Shown piece after piece: positions 9,212 through 19,424 of a stretch of 64,000 nucleotides of DNA. The notes beneath the pieces are model-generated. The model ran no database searches. It saw only the letters and a program-made list of their open reading frames with translations, and was not told the origin of the DNA. This DNA is from DASQPA01 sp963756455 (lineage in GTDB: Bacteria; Acidobacteriota; Thermoanaerobaculia; Multivoradales; UBA5704): the NCBI GenBank assembly GCA_963756455.1, contig CAVWNC010000004.1:1612001-1676000 (forward strand), given 5' to 3'. Numbering within the stretch: the stretch's first letter is position 1; each line of letters begins with the position of its first letter. The position numbers were made by a program, and so were the translations under genes.

Positions 9212-12200
9212 GTGAAATTTTTCCTCATGACCAGCGCCCCAACGTTACCGCCCCCCTTCACCGACCTGCCAGAACCGATCCGCGGCGAGCTGTGGGGCGC
9301 CGAGCGGCTCGAGCAGCACGCCGCAGACCTCGCCGCGGCCCAGCGGGTCCGCCCCGGACGCCGGGGGGACCCGCAGCTCACGCCCCGCGTGGCGGAGAAC
9401 GGCCGGGTCCTCTTAGCCTCCTATCGGACGATCGCGGCCTCGATCCGCGAGGAGCGGGCGAGCAGCCCGGCGGCGGAGTGGCTGGTCGACAACTTTCACC
9501 TGGTCGAAGAACAGTTGCGCGAGATCCGCGAGGATCTGCCGCCCGGTTTCTACCGCGAGCTGCCGCGGCTCGAAGGCGGGCCGTTCCGCGGCTATCCGCG
9601 GATCTACGCCCTCGCCCACGCCTTCGTGGCCCACACCGACAGCCTGTTCGACGCCGAGATGCTCGCCCGCTTCATCCGCGCCTTCCAGCGCCGGGTGCCG
9701 CTCTCGATCGGCGAGCTGTGGGCCTCAGCCATCTCGCTCCGGGTGGTGCTGGTCGAGAACCTGCGGCTCCTGGCCGACCGCATGGTGCGCGCCCGGACCG
9801 CCCGCGACCAGGCCGAGGACCTGGCCGACCACCTGCTGGGCGAGAACCGGCCGGCGGACCCGGCGGCCCTCCTCAAGCGCTACGAGGTCGGCGAGATCGA
9901 CGTCCCCTTCGTCGTCGTCCTCCTCGGCCGGCTGCGCGACCAGGACCCGGCGGTCACCCCGGCTCTCGCCTGGCTGCACAAGCGCCTGGCCGACCAGGGG
10001 ATGACGACCGAAGAGGTGCTCGCCGTCGAGTACGGCCGGCAGACGGCGACCAACGCCACGGTCAGAAACGCCATCACCAGCATGCGGCTGATCTCGGCCT
10101 TCGACTGGGCGGCGTTCTTCGAGAGCGTCAGCCTGGTCGATGCGACGCTCGCCGGCTATGACGGCTACCGGGAGATGGATTTCAAGACCCGCGACCTCTA
10201 CCGGCACGCGGTCGAGGAGCTGGCGAAAGACGCCGACCTCCCCGAGGTCGAGGTCGCCCGGCGGGTCGTCGAGCGGGCGGCCACGCCCGCGTCCGGCAAT
10301 GTCGCCGGCCCCACTGGCGTCCCCGCCCGCGAGACCGACCCGGGCTTTTTCCTCATCGGCGACGGCCGGCCGGGCTTCGAGCGCGAGCTGCGTTGCCGGC
10401 TGTCGCCGCGCCGCCGCTTCGAGCGCACCTTCCTCCACCGGGCGACGCCGCTCTACCTGGGAGCCATCGCCCTGGCCACCGCGCTCGCCCTCGCCGTGCC
10501 GCTGCGGCTCGGGGCGCTCCGCGGGGCGGGCTTCCTCGGCCTCTCCGTCCTCGGCGTCCTCGCCCTGGTGCCCGCTTCCGAGCTCGCCATCCAGCTGCTC
10601 AACGCTCTGGTGACCCGGCTCCTCGGTCCGCAGACGCTGCCCAAGCTGGCGCTCGGCGGGGGTGTGCCGGCGGCGCTCCGCACCTTGGTCGCGGTGCCGA
10701 CCCTCCTCACCCGGCCGGAGGAGATCGCGGAGCAGATCGGCCATCTCGAAGTGCACTTCCTGGCAAACCCCGAGGCGGAGCTGCGTTTCGCCCTGCTCTC
10801 CGACTGGGCGGACGCCGCGGAGGAGACCCTGCCCGGCGACGCCGCCCTCCTGGCCGCCGCCACGGCGGGGATCGCGCGCCTGAACGCCGAGCACGGGCCC
10901 ACCCCGGCCGGCGATCCCCGTTTCCTCCTCCTCCACCGCCGGCGGGTGTGGAGCGCCTCCGAGCGCCGCTGGCTCGGCTGGGAGAGGAAGCGCGGCAAGC
11001 TCGAAGAGCTGAACCGCCTGCTGCGGGGCGCCCGGGACACCACCTTTTTAGCCCCCGGGGGAGAGCTCCTGCCGCCGGTGCCGCCGGGTGTCCGCTACGT
11101 CCTCACCCTGGACGCCGACACCCGGCTGCCGCGGGAGGCCGCCCGCCGGCTCATCGGCACCCTGGCGCACCCCTTGAACCGGCCGGCCTACGATCCGGCG
11201 CTCGGCCGAGTGACGGCGGGCTACGGGGTGCTCCAGCCGCGGATCACCCCGACCCTCCCCTCCGGCCACGACGGCTCGCTCTACCAGCGCATCTTCTCCG
11301 GGCCGGCGGGGATCGACCCCTACGCCGCGGCGGTCTCGGACGTCTACCAGGATCTCTTCGGCGAGGGCTCCTATACCGGCAAGGGGATCTACGACGTCGA
11401 CGCCTTCACCGCCGCGCTCGACGCCAAGGTGCCGGAGAACCGGATGCTCTCCCACGACCTCTTCGAGGGGATCTTCGCCCGCGCCGGCCTGGTCACCGAC
11501 GTCGAGCTCTTCGAGGACTTCCCCTCGCACTTCGAGGCCGCCGCCGCCCGCCAGCACCGCTGGGCGCGGGGCGACTGGCAGCTCCTGCCCTGGATCTTCG
11601 GCCGCGGGCCCGGGCTCCGATCCGTTCCGAGGACCGGCGCGAAGATCCCGACGATCGGTCGCTACAAGATGCTCGACAACCTGCGGCGGACCCTGTGGGC
11701 GCCCGCCGCTTTCCTCACCCTCCTCGCCGCCTGGACGCTGCCCCACGCCTCTCCCGCGGTCTGGACGCTCTTCGTCCTCGCCACGATGGCCCTGCCGCCG
11801 GCGTTCCACTTCCTCGCCGGGGTGATCCCCCGCCGCCGCGGCATCGCCAAGCGCAGCCACTTCCGCGCCGTGGGGAGCGATCTCGTCCTCGCCGCGTCCC
11901 AGGTGGTCCTCTCGGTCGGCTTCCTCGCCTACCAGGCCTGGCTGATGACCGACGCCATCGTGCGCACCCTCACCCGGCTGGTCAGCCGCCGGCACCTCCT
12001 CGAATGGGTGACCGCGGCACAGGCGAGGAGCGGGCTCGACCTGAGCCTCGACCTCTTCTACCGCCGGATGTCCGGCGGGGTGACCTTCGCCGGGGTGGCC
12101 GCCTGCCTGGTCGCCATCTCCGCGGTGACCCGGCCCGGCGGCATCGGCGGCATGATGGCGAATCCCTGGCCCTGGGCGGCGCCGCTCCTCGTCCTCTGGG

Positions 12201-15200
12201 GCCTGGCGCCGGCGGTGGCGCGTTTCTTGAGCCTCCCCGCCTCGGTCGCCGAGGCCGCCCCGCTCTCCCCCGAGGAGGCCGCGGCACTCCGCCTCCATGC
12301 CCGCCGCACCTGGCGCTTCTTCGAGACCTTCGTCGGCGCCGAGGACCATGCGCTCCCGCCCGACAACTTCCAGGAGGTGCCCAAGCCGGTCGTCGCCCAC
12401 CGCACCTCGCCCACCAACCTCGGGCTCTATCTCCTCGCAGTCGTCGCCGCCCGCGACTTCGGCTGGCTCGGTACCCTGGACGCCGTCTCCCGGCTCGAAG
12501 AGACCCTGGGGACGATGGAGATCCTGGAGCGCTTCAAGGGGCACTTCTTCAACTGGTACGGTACCCGCGAGGTCCGCCCCCTGGAGCCGCGCTACATCTC
12601 GACCGTCGACAGCGGCAACCTCGCCGGGCATCTCCTCACCCTCATCGAGGCTCTCCGCCAGCTCCGCCAGGACCCCTGGCTCGGCGCCCGGACGCTCGCC
12701 GGGATCGCCGATGCCCTGGCCCTAGTCCGCGCCTCGGCCCCGGCCTCGGCCGGCCGCCGGACCCAGACCGTCACCCGCCGCCAGCTCGACGAGGCGCTCG
12801 CCGCCCTCGCCCCCGCCTTGGCGGCGCCGCCGGAGCCGGGGACGGAAGCGCAGTGGCGGGAGCGCCTGGCGGAGATCGACCACGGCATCCACGCCGTCGT
12901 CGACGTCGCCCGGGCGCTCGTCGTCGAGCAGAGCGCCGACGGCCCGGCCTGGGGCGAGGTGCTCGCCTGGGCCGAGATCGCCGCGGCGACCGCCGCGTCC
13001 CAGGCGCGCGACCTGTCGGAGATGTCGGAGGCGCCGGCGGTCGCCGAGCGCCTGGCGGCGCTCTCGTCTCTCCTCACCAACCTCTTCAACGAAATGGACT
13101 TCGGCTTCCTCTACGACCCGTCGCGGAAGCTCTTCTCGATCGGCTACCGGGTCGCCGACGGGGAGCTCGACCCCAGCTACTACGACCTCCTTGCCTCCGA
13201 GGCGCGCCTCGCGAGCTTCATCGCCATCGCCAAGGGCGAGGTGCCGGTGGCGCACTGGTTCCACCTCGGCCGGGCGCTCACCCCGGTCGCCCGCGGCGCC
13301 GCGCTCCTCTCCTGGTCGGGCTCGATGTTCGAGTACCTGATGCCGGCCCTGGTGATGTGCTCCCCCGACCACAGCCTCCTCGACCAGACCTGCCGGCTCG
13401 TCGTGCGGCGGCAGATCCAGTACGGTGAGGAGCGCGGGGTGCCCTGGGGGGTGTCGGAGTCGGCGCTCAACGCCCGCGACCTGGAGCTCACCTACCAGTA
13501 CTCGAATTTCGGCGTGCCCGGCCTGGGGTTGAAGCGCGGGCTCTCCGAGGATCTGGTCGTCGCGCCCTACGCGACGGCGCTCGCGGCGATGTTCGATCCG
13601 CGGGCTGCGGCCCTCAACCTGGAGCGCCTGGAGCTCTCCGGGGCGCGCGGTCGCTACGGCTTCTACGAGGCCATCGACCACACCGCGAGCCGGGTGCCGG
13701 ACGGGCAGGACCAGGCGATCGTCTACGCCTACATGGCGCACCATCAGGGGATGTCGCTCCTCGCCCTCGCCAATGTCCTCGACGTCCGCGGCGATGGCGC
13801 CATGCCCGCCCGCTTCCACGCCGCGCCGCTCGTCCAGGCGACCGAGCTCCTCCTCCAGGAACGGACGCCCCGAGACGTCGCCGTCGCCCGGCCGCGGGCC
13901 GAGGAGGTGGCGGCGGCGGCGCAGATCGGCGGCCTGGTGGCGCCGGTCGCCCGGGTCTACCACTCGCCCAACCACGCCGTCCCCACCAGTCACCTGCTGG
14001 GCAACGGCCGCTACACGGTGATGATGACCGCCGCGGGCTCCGGGTACAGCCGCTACCGCGACCTGGCGGTCACCCGTTTCAAGGAGGACACGACGCGCGA
14101 CTCCTGGGGGAGCTTCCTCTTCTACCGCGACGTTCTGAGCGGCGAGGTGTGGTCGGCGGGGTACCAGGCGAGCGGCGTCGAGCCCGAGCAGTACGAGGCC
14201 ACCTTCACCGAGGACCGGGCCGAGATCGTCCGCCGCGACAAGGGGATCGGCAGCCGGCTGGAGGTGGTGGTGGCGACCGAGGACGACGCCGAGGTCCGCC
14301 GGGTGACCCTCACCCACCACGGCGCGCGGACGCGGGAGATCGAGATCACCTCCTACTTGGAGATCGTCCTCGCCCCCGCCGCCGCCGATCTCGCCCATCC
14401 GGCCTTCTCGAACCTCTTCGTCGAGACCGAGTGGGTGCCCCGGCTGGGCGCCCTCTTGGCCACCCGAAGGCCGCGCTCCGCCGACGAGACCCGGCTGTGG
14501 CTGGTGCACGTCGCCGCCGTGTCCGGAAGCGTGGGGAGCGTGGGGGGCGGGGGGAGCGGGGCGGACCGGCGAGACCCCGGCGAGCGCGGCGACGGGGCCG
14601 AGAGCCTCGCCGACCTCCAGTTCGAGACCGACCGCGCGCGCTTCCTCGGCCGCGGCCGGGGCGTGCGGACGCCGATGTCGGTGATCGACGGCCTCGCCCT
14701 CTCGAACACCGCGGGCGCCGTGCTCGACCCCATCTTCAGCCTGAGGCGCCGGGTGCGCCTCGCCCCGGGGACGTCGGCGCGGGTCACTTTCACGACCCTC
14801 GTCGCGCCGTCGCGGGAGGCGGCGCTCGTCCTCGCCGACAAGTACCGGGACCCGGCGGTCTTCGAGCGCGCCGCGGCGATGGCCTGGACCCAGGCGCAGG
14901 TCGAGCTCCGCCACCTCGGCATCCTGCCCGACGAGGCGAATCTCTTTCAGCGCCTGGCGAGCCGCATCCTCTACTCGGACCCGTCTCTGCGCCCCCCCTC
15001 GGAAGTCCTGGCGCGCAACCGTCGCCCGGTATCGGCCCTCTGGGCGCACGGCATCTCCGGCGACCGGCCGATCGTCGTCGTCCGCATCGACGAGATCGAC
15101 GACCTGGGGGTCGTCCGCCAGCTTCTCAAAGCCCATGAGTACTTCAGGGTCAAACGCCTGGAGGTCGACCTCGTGATCTTGAACGAGAAGGCGCCCTCCT

Positions 15201-18025
15201 ACGCCCAGGATCTCCAGAACGCCCTCGAAGCGGCGGTCCGCAGCAGCCAGTCGCTCCTCCACCAGGAGGGCCACGAGCCGCACGGCACCGCCTTCACCCT
15301 GCGCTCCGACCTCGTGCCGCCGGAGGTCCGCGAGGTTCTCCTGGCCACCGCCCGGGCGGTCTTCGTGGCGCGCAGCGGCACCCTCTCCGAGCAGATCGTC
15401 CGCCGGGTCCGCGCCGACGAGCGGCGGGGCCTCCAGAGCGCCGCCGTCCGGCGGACGGCCGGAGCGGGGGGAGCGACGGTGCCGCTTCCGCCGAACCCGG
15501 CTCCCACCGCTCCTCCGCGGCCGCCCCTGGAGCTGTGGAACGGCCTCGGCGGCTTCGCCGAGGACGGCCGGGAGTACGTGACGATCTTGGGCGAAGGGCA
15601 GTGGACGCCGGCGCCGTGGATCAACATCATCTCAAACCCCGGCTTCGGCTTCCAGGTCTCGGAGTCGGGCGCCGGCTACACCTGGGCGGGCAACAGCCGG
15701 GAGAACCAGCTCACCCCGTGGTCGAACGACCCGGTCTCCGACCCGCCGGGGGAGACCTTCTACGTCCGCGACGAGGAGAGCGGCCTCCTCTGGGGGCCGA
15801 CCGTCCTCCCCATCCGCGAGGAGGCGTGGCCCTACGTCGCCCGCCACGGGCAGGGCTACAGCCGTTTCGAGCACACCTCCCACGGCATCACCCTCACGCT
15901 TCTCCAGTACGTCCCGCGGACCGACCCCCTCAAGATCTCCCGGCTCACCCTGAGGAACGACGAGGGCCGGCCCCGGCGCCTCTCGGTGACCGCCTACGTC
16001 GAGTGGGTCCTCGGCAACTCGCGGAGCGCTTCGGCCCCCTTCATCGTCACCGAGATGGACGGCGGCGGCGAGGGGAGCGGCGCGCTCCTCGCGAGGAACG
16101 CCTGGAGCGCGGAATTCGGCGATCGGATCGCCTTCCTGGCCTTCGGCAATCCGGGGGGGCCGGGGGGAAGGGCGACGACCTGGACCGGCGACCGCGCCGA
16201 GGTGTTGGGCCGAAACGGCACCCCCGACCACCCCGCCGCCCTCGAACGGGGAGACCGCCTCTCGGGCCGGGTGGGCGCCGGCCTCGATCCCTGCGGCGCG
16301 CTCCAGACGATCGTCGAGCTGCGCCCGGGAGCGACCGTCGAGATCGCCTTCCTCCTCGGTCAGGGGCGAAACGTCGAGGAGGTGCGGACCCTCGTCAGGC
16401 GGTACCGCACGGCCGACCTCAACCAGGTTTTAGACGAGGTCGTCCAGTCCTGGGACGACGTCACCGGCGCCCTCCAGGTGAAGACTCCGGACCGGGCGAT
16501 GGATCTCCTCCTCAACCGCTGGCTCCTCTACCAGACCCTCTCCTGCCGGGTGTGGGCGCGCTCCGCCTTCTACCAGGCGGGCGGCGCCGTGGGCTTCAGG
16601 GACCAGCTCCAGGACGTGCTGGCCCTCACCGTGGCGAAGCGCGAGGTCGCCCGCGACCAGATCCTCCTCGCCGCCAGCCGGCAATTCGTCGAGGGCGACG
16701 TCCAGCACTGGTGGCATCCGCCGGGGGGCCGCGGGGTGCGGACCCACATGTCGGACGACCTCCTCTGGCTCCCCTTCGTCCTCCTCCACTACCTGGAGGT
16801 GACCGGCGAGGCAGGGCTCTTGGAAGAGGTCGTGCCGTTCCTCGAAGGGCCGCCGATCCCCCCCGACCAGGAGGACGCCTACTTCGCGCCCACGATCTCG
16901 GCGCAACAGGGGACCCTCTTCGAGCACTGCGCCCGGGCGCTCGACCTGCGCCTCCCGGTGGGCCGCCATGGGCTGCCGCTCATGGGCACCGGGGACTGGA
17001 ACGACGGCATGAACCGGATCGGCCGGCTGGGGCAGGGCGAGAGCGTCTGGCTCGGCTGGTTCCTCCACCCTCTCCTCCTCCGTTTCGCCGCTCTTGCCGA
17101 AAAGCGCGTCGAAACCAGGGAGTCGCCCAAGGACCGCGAGCGGGCGGCGGCCTGGCGCGCCCACGCCGCCGCCTTGAAGACCGCCTTGGAAGCGGAGGGC
17201 TGGGACGGCGAGTGGTATCGGCGCGCCTTCTTCGACGACGGCACCCCGGTGGGCTCGGCGGCCAGCGAGGAGTGCAAGATCGACTCGATCGCCCAGTCCT
17301 GGGCGGTGCTCTCGGGGACCGCCGGACCGGAGCGCGCGGCGCAGGCCATGGCGGCGGTCGAGGCGCAGCTCGTCCGCCGCGATATTGGAGGTACTGGCGG
17401 GGGCACCGGCGGCAAAGAGGGGGGCCTGGTCCTCCTCTTCACGCCGCCCTTCGACTGTAGCCCGCTCGACCCGGGCTACATCAAGGGCTATCTCCCCGGC
17501 GTCCGCGAGAACGGCGGCCAGTACACCCACGCGGCGGTCTGGTGCATCCTCGCCTTCGCCGCCCTGGGGGACGGCGACCGGGCGGCCGAGCTCTTCTCGC
17601 TCATCAATCCGCTGCGCCATGCCGGAACCCGCGCCGGCATCCAGCGTTACAAGGTCGAGCCGTACGTCATCGCGGGGGACGTCTATGCCGAGCCCACCCA
17701 TTTTGGCCGCGGCGGCTGGACCTGGTACACCGGGTCCGCCGGCTGGATGTACCGGGCGGGCGTCGAGTCGATCCTCGGCTTCCGTCTCCGCGGTGACCGG
17801 CTGTCGATCGATCCGGCGATCCCGCGCGCCTGGCCCGCCTACGAGATCGTCTTCCGCTATCATGCGGCGGAGTACTCGATCCGGGTGGAGAATCCGCGCG
17901 GCGCCACCCGCGGCGTCACCGCGGTCGAGCTCGACGACCAGCCCTTGCAGGCGACCGAGGGAGGAGCGGCGGAGATCGAGCTCGTCCCGGCAGGAAAACA
18001 TTCGCTTCGCATCGTCCTGGGATGA
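9212..18025 (+). CDS. Cyclic beta-1,2-glucan synthase-type protein (GT84 + glycoamylase-like + GH94)
   Basis: 2937 aa, the full length of NdvB/Cgs proteins that build, elongate and cyclise glucans at the inner membrane. Order: soluble N-region; membrane segments about 410-470; a glycosyltransferase domain with LTLDADTRLP (about 630) and QHRWARGDWQ (about 781-790); a membrane bundle about 830-1000; a glycoamylase-like (COG5368-type) domain from about 1026 to 1560; carbohydrate-binding regions; and a C-terminal GH94 phosphorylase-like domain with GTGDWNDGMNRIG (about 2592). Gly/Ser-rich inserts occur near 1770 and 2725. The start may be the GTG at 9212 or the ATG five codons later. Linkage specificity is inferred from the family. 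Confidence 0.9.
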   Translation: MKFFLMTSAPTLPPPFTDLPEPIRGELWGAERLEQHAADLAAAQRVRPGRRGDPQLTPRVAENGRVLLASYRTIAASIREERASSPAAEWLVDNFHLVEEQLREIREDLPPGFYRELPRLEGGPFRGYPRIYALAHAFVAHTDSLFDAEMLARFIRAFQRRVPLSIGELWASAISLRVVLVENLRLLADRMVRARTARDQAEDLADHLLGENRPADPAALLKRYEVGEIDVPFVVVLLGRLRDQDPAVTPALAWLHKRLADQGMTTEEVLAVEYGRQTATNATVRNAITSMRLISAFDWAAFFESVSLVDATLAGYDGYREMDFKTRDLYRHAVEELAKDADLPEVEVARRVVERAATPASGNVAGPTGVPARETDPGFFLIGDGRPGFERELRCRLSPRRRFERTFLHRATPLYLGAIALATALALAVPLRLGALRGAGFLGLSVLGVLALVPASELAIQLLNALVTRLLGPQTLPKLALGGGVPAALRTLVAVPTLLTRPEEIAEQIGHLEVHFLANPEAELRFALLSDWADAAEETLPGDAALLAAATAGIARLNAEHGPTPAGDPRFLLLHRRRVWSASERRWLGWERKRGKLEELNRLLRGARDTTFLAPGGELLPPVPPGVRYVLTLDADTRLPREAARRLIGTLAHPLNRPAYDPALGRVTAGYGVLQPRITPTLPSGHDGSLYQRIFSGPAGIDPYAAAVSDVYQDLFGEGSYTGKGIYDVDAFTAALDAKVPENRMLSHDLFEGIFARAGLVTDVELFEDFPSHFEAAAARQHRWARGDWQLLPWIFGRGPGLRSVPRTGAKIPTIGRYKMLDNLRRTLWAPAAFLTLLAAWTLPHASPAVWTLFVLATMALPPAFHFLAGVIPRRRGIAKRSHFRAVGSDLVLAASQVVLSVGFLAYQAWLMTDAIVRTLTRLVSRRHLLEWVTAAQARSGLDLSLDLFYRRMSGGVTFAGVAACLVAISAVTRPGGIGGMMANPWPWAAPLLVLWGLAPAVARFLSLPASVAEAAPLSPEEAAALRLHARRTWRFFETFVGAEDHALPPDNFQEVPKPVVAHRTSPTNLGLYLLAVVAARDFGWLGTLDAVSRLEETLGTMEILERFKGHFFNWYGTREVRPLEPRYISTVDSGNLAGHLLTLIEALRQLRQDPWLGARTLAGIADALALVRASAPASAGRRTQTVTRRQLDEALAALAPALAAPPEPGTEAQWRERLAEIDHGIHAVVDVARALVVEQSADGPAWGEVLAWAEIAAATAASQARDLSEMSEAPAVAERLAALSSLLTNLFNEMDFGFLYDPSRKLFSIGYRVADGELDPSYYDLLASEARLASFIAIAKGEVPVAHWFHLGRALTPVARGAALLSWSGSMFEYLMPALVMCSPDHSLLDQTCRLVVRRQIQYGEERGVPWGVSESALNARDLELTYQYSNFGVPGLGLKRGLSEDLVVAPYATALAAMFDPRAAALNLERLELSGARGRYGFYEAIDHTASRVPDGQDQAIVYAYMAHHQGMSLLALANVLDVRGDGAMPARFHAAPLVQATELLLQERTPRDVAVARPRAEEVAAAAQIGGLVAPVARVYHSPNHAVPTSHLLGNGRYTVMMTAAGSGYSRYRDLAVTRFKEDTTRDSWGSFLFYRDVLSGEVWSAGYQASGVEPEQYEATFTEDRAEIVRRDKGIGSRLEVVVATEDDAEVRRVTLTHHGARTREIEITSYLEIVLAPAAADLAHPAFSNLFVETEWVPRLGALLATRRPRSADETRLWLVHVAAVSGSVGSVGGGGSGADRRDPGERGDGAESLADLQFETDRARFLGRGRGVRTPMSVIDGLALSNTAGAVLDPIFSLRRRVRLAPGTSARVTFTTLVAPSREAALVLADKYRDPAVFERAAAMAWTQAQVELRHLGILPDEANLFQRLASRILYSDPSLRPPSEVLARNRRPVSALWAHGISGDRPIVVVRIDEIDDLGVVRQLLKAHEYFRVKRLEVDLVILNEKAPSYAQDLQNALEAAVRSSQSLLHQEGHEPHGTAFTLRSDLVPPEVREVLLATARAVFVARSGTLSEQIVRRVRADERRGLQSAAVRRTAGAGGATVPLPPNPAPTAPPRPPLELWNGLGGFAEDGREYVTILGEGQWTPAPWINIISNPGFGFQVSESGAGYTWAGNSRENQLTPWSNDPVSDPPGETFYVRDEESGLLWGPTVLPIREEAWPYVARHGQGYSRFEHTSHGITLTLLQYVPRTDPLKISRLTLRNDEGRPRRLSVTAYVEWVLGNSRSASAPFIVTEMDGGGEGSGALLARNAWSAEFGDRIAFLAFGNPGGPGGRATTWTGDRAEVLGRNGTPDHPAALERGDRLSGRVGAGLDPCGALQTIVELRPGATVEIAFLLGQGRNVEEVRTLVRRYRTADLNQVLDEVVQSWDDVTGALQVKTPDRAMDLLLNRWLLYQTLSCRVWARSAFYQAGGAVGFRDQLQDVLALTVAKREVARDQILLAASRQFVEGDVQHWWHPPGGRGVRTHMSDDLLWLPFVLLHYLEVTGEAGLLEEVVPFLEGPPIPPDQEDAYFAPTISAQQGTLFEHCARALDLRLPVGRHGLPLMGTGDWNDGMNRIGRLGQGESVWLGWFLHPLLLRFAALAEKRVETRESPKDRERAAAWRAHAAALKTALEAEGWDGEWYRRAFFDDGTPVGSAASEECKIDSIAQSWAVLSGTAGPERAAQAMAAVEAQLVRRDIGGTGGGTGGKEGGLVLLFTPPFDCSPLDPGYIKGYLPGVRENGGQYTHAAVWCILAFAALGDGDRAAELFSLINPLRHAGTRAGIQRYKVEPYVIAGDVYAEPTHFGRGGWTWYTGSAGWMYRAGVESILGFRLRGDRLSIDPAIPRAWPAYEIVFRYHAAEYSIRVENPRGATRGVTAVELDDQPLQATEGGAAEIELVPAGKHSLRIVLG

Positions 18026-18055
18026 CCCGGGGACGACCCAGGAAAGGAATCGCCC

Positions 18056-18250
18056 ATGCGCGGAAGAGGAAGAGGAACCGGATCGGGAACCAAGCAGGTG
18101 ACCTGGATCGTCTGTCTGGTCCTGTACCTGGTGGCGCTTTCCGTTCAATTCCATTTCAACGTCCTCCACATCAGCGGCGAGCTGGCGGCCTGGGCCTGGA
18201 TCCTCGGCTTCGGCCTCCTCCTCGTGGCGGACAAGGTGCGAGGGCTCTAG
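18056..18250 (+). CDS. Small membrane protein, 64 aa
   Basis: It starts with ATG after AGGAAAGGAAT. A short basic N-terminus (MRGRGRGTGSG) is followed by two hydrophobic helices (about 14-35 and 43-60) joined by the loop HFNVLHISGELA. It lies 30 bases after the glucan synthase stop and 3 bases before the DUF1415 gene, which argues for cotranscription. I do not recognise the family. A role as a small partner of the membrane-bound glucan synthase is possible but only suggested by position. Confidence 0.65.
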   Translation: MRGRGRGTGSGTKQVTWIVCLVLYLVALSVQFHFNVLHISGELAAWAWILGFGLLLVADKVRGL

Positions 18251-18253
18251 AGG

Positions 18254-18826
18254 ATGGGCACGTTGAATGAAGAGCGGGCGAAAGACGTCGTCGTGGCGAC
18301 CCGGCGCTGGCTCGAAAGGGCGGTCCTCGGTCTCGATCTCTGCCCCTTCGCCAAGGCGGTCTACGCGGACGACCTCATCCGCTACGCGGTGAGCCGCGCG
18401 GAGACCCCCGAAGCGCTCCTCGCCGACCTCGTCGACGAGCTCCAGGCCTTGGCCGCGGCTCCCACGACCCAGACCGAGACGACCCTGGTCATCCACCCTC
18501 TCGTGTTCGACGACTTCCTCGAATACAACGATTTTCTCGGCGTTGCCGAAGAGGCCGTCGCCGACCTCGGGCTCAAGGGCATCCTCCAGGTGGCGAGCTT
18601 CCATCCGCGCTACCAGTTCGCCGGCACCGAGCCCGACGCGATCGAGAACTACACCAACCGTTCGCCCTACCCCATGCTCCACCTCCTGCGGGAGGCGAGC
18701 GTCGAGCGCGCAGTGGAGGCCTATCCGGACGCCACCCAGATCTACGAGAAGAACATCGCGACCCTCCGCCTCTTAGGTCACGACGGCTGGCGGCGGCTGG
18801 GGGTCGGCCCGGAACCGTCCGAGTAG
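18254..18826 (+). CDS. DUF1415 family protein
   Basis: 190 aa. The sequence fits DUF1415 along its full length: an N-terminal helix with RRWLERAVLGLDLCPFA, central TTLVIHPLVFDDFLEYNDFL, then QVASFHPRYQFAGT and the tail NRSPYPMLHLLREASVERA. The Cys in LCPFA and the His in FHPRYQF are family-typical and could be functional. Members are soluble and uncharacterised. It directly follows the small membrane protein (3-base gap). Confidence 0.85.
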   Translation: MGTLNEERAKDVVVATRRWLERAVLGLDLCPFAKAVYADDLIRYAVSRAETPEALLADLVDELQALAAAPTTQTETTLVIHPLVFDDFLEYNDFLGVAEEAVADLGLKGILQVASFHPRYQFAGTEPDAIENYTNRSPYPMLHLLREASVERAVEAYPDATQIYEKNIATLRLLGHDGWRRLGVGPEPSE

Positions 18827-18881
18827 GCCTCCCGTCGAAAGGCTCTTTCCATCGCCGCGCCGAAGTACTCCGGGCTCGCAA

Positions 18882-19421
18882 TCAGCAGCCCGCACGCATC
18901 TGGCCATCCAGAAGAGGTTTCAGGTCGAGCACCATACGGCAAGGGAGCTCGTCGTCGAGACGCGAGAATCCGAATCGTTCGTAGAATTTCGCAGCGACCT
19001 CGTCGATCGCATCGGTCACGAAGAGCCGGAAGGCCACCGGCCCGCCCCGCGCGAGTTGAAGGATCAAACCGAGTGCTTGTTCGAAAAGATGTCGGCCTAG
19101 ACCTTGACCTTGCACGCGCTCATCGACCGCCAGCCGCGCGAGCAGAACGCCCGGTATCGGAAAACCCGGCAGCCGATCGAGAGACTCGATCGAAACGACC
19201 GAGGTCCGCTCCACGCTGACGGTCGCCAGGGTGAAATACCCCGCGATCCGTTCCGCCCCTGGGTCCCCCTCCAGGGCGAGAAACGTCCGGGCGAGGAGAT
19301 CTTTCTCCGCATGCCGTAGCGCGAATCGACGAAGATAATCGACTAAAGACGGGTGCTGATTTCGGAAGTCCCCGAGCAAGGCCCGATGGTGCCGACCGAG
19401 GACTTCAACCCGGAGGGCCAT
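18882..19421 (-). CDS. GNAT acetyltransferase, TacT/AtaT-like toxin candidate
   Basis: 179 aa. It has a GNAT core with the acetyl-CoA loop VQGQGLGRHLFEQAL (Q/R-x-x-G-x-G/A type) after ARLAVDERV, plus FYERFGFSRL near the C-terminus. The layout (N-terminal NQHPSLVDYLRRFALRHAEKD, then YFTLATVSVE) is that of GNAT toxins that acetylate aminoacyl-tRNA. The ATG is 3 bases after the stop of the gene upstream, the usual antitoxin-toxin order. Toxin activity is inferred from family and arrangement; a normal housekeeping GNAT is the alternative. Confidence 0.75.
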   Translation of the reverse strand: MALRVEVLGRHHRALLGDFRNQHPSLVDYLRRFALRHAEKDLLARTFLALEGDPGAERIAGYFTLATVSVERTSVVSIESLDRLPGFPIPGVLLARLAVDERVQGQGLGRHLFEQALGLILQLARGGPVAFRLFVTDAIDEVAAKFYERFGFSRLDDELPCRMVLDLKPLLDGQMRAGC

Positions 19422-19424
19422 CGA

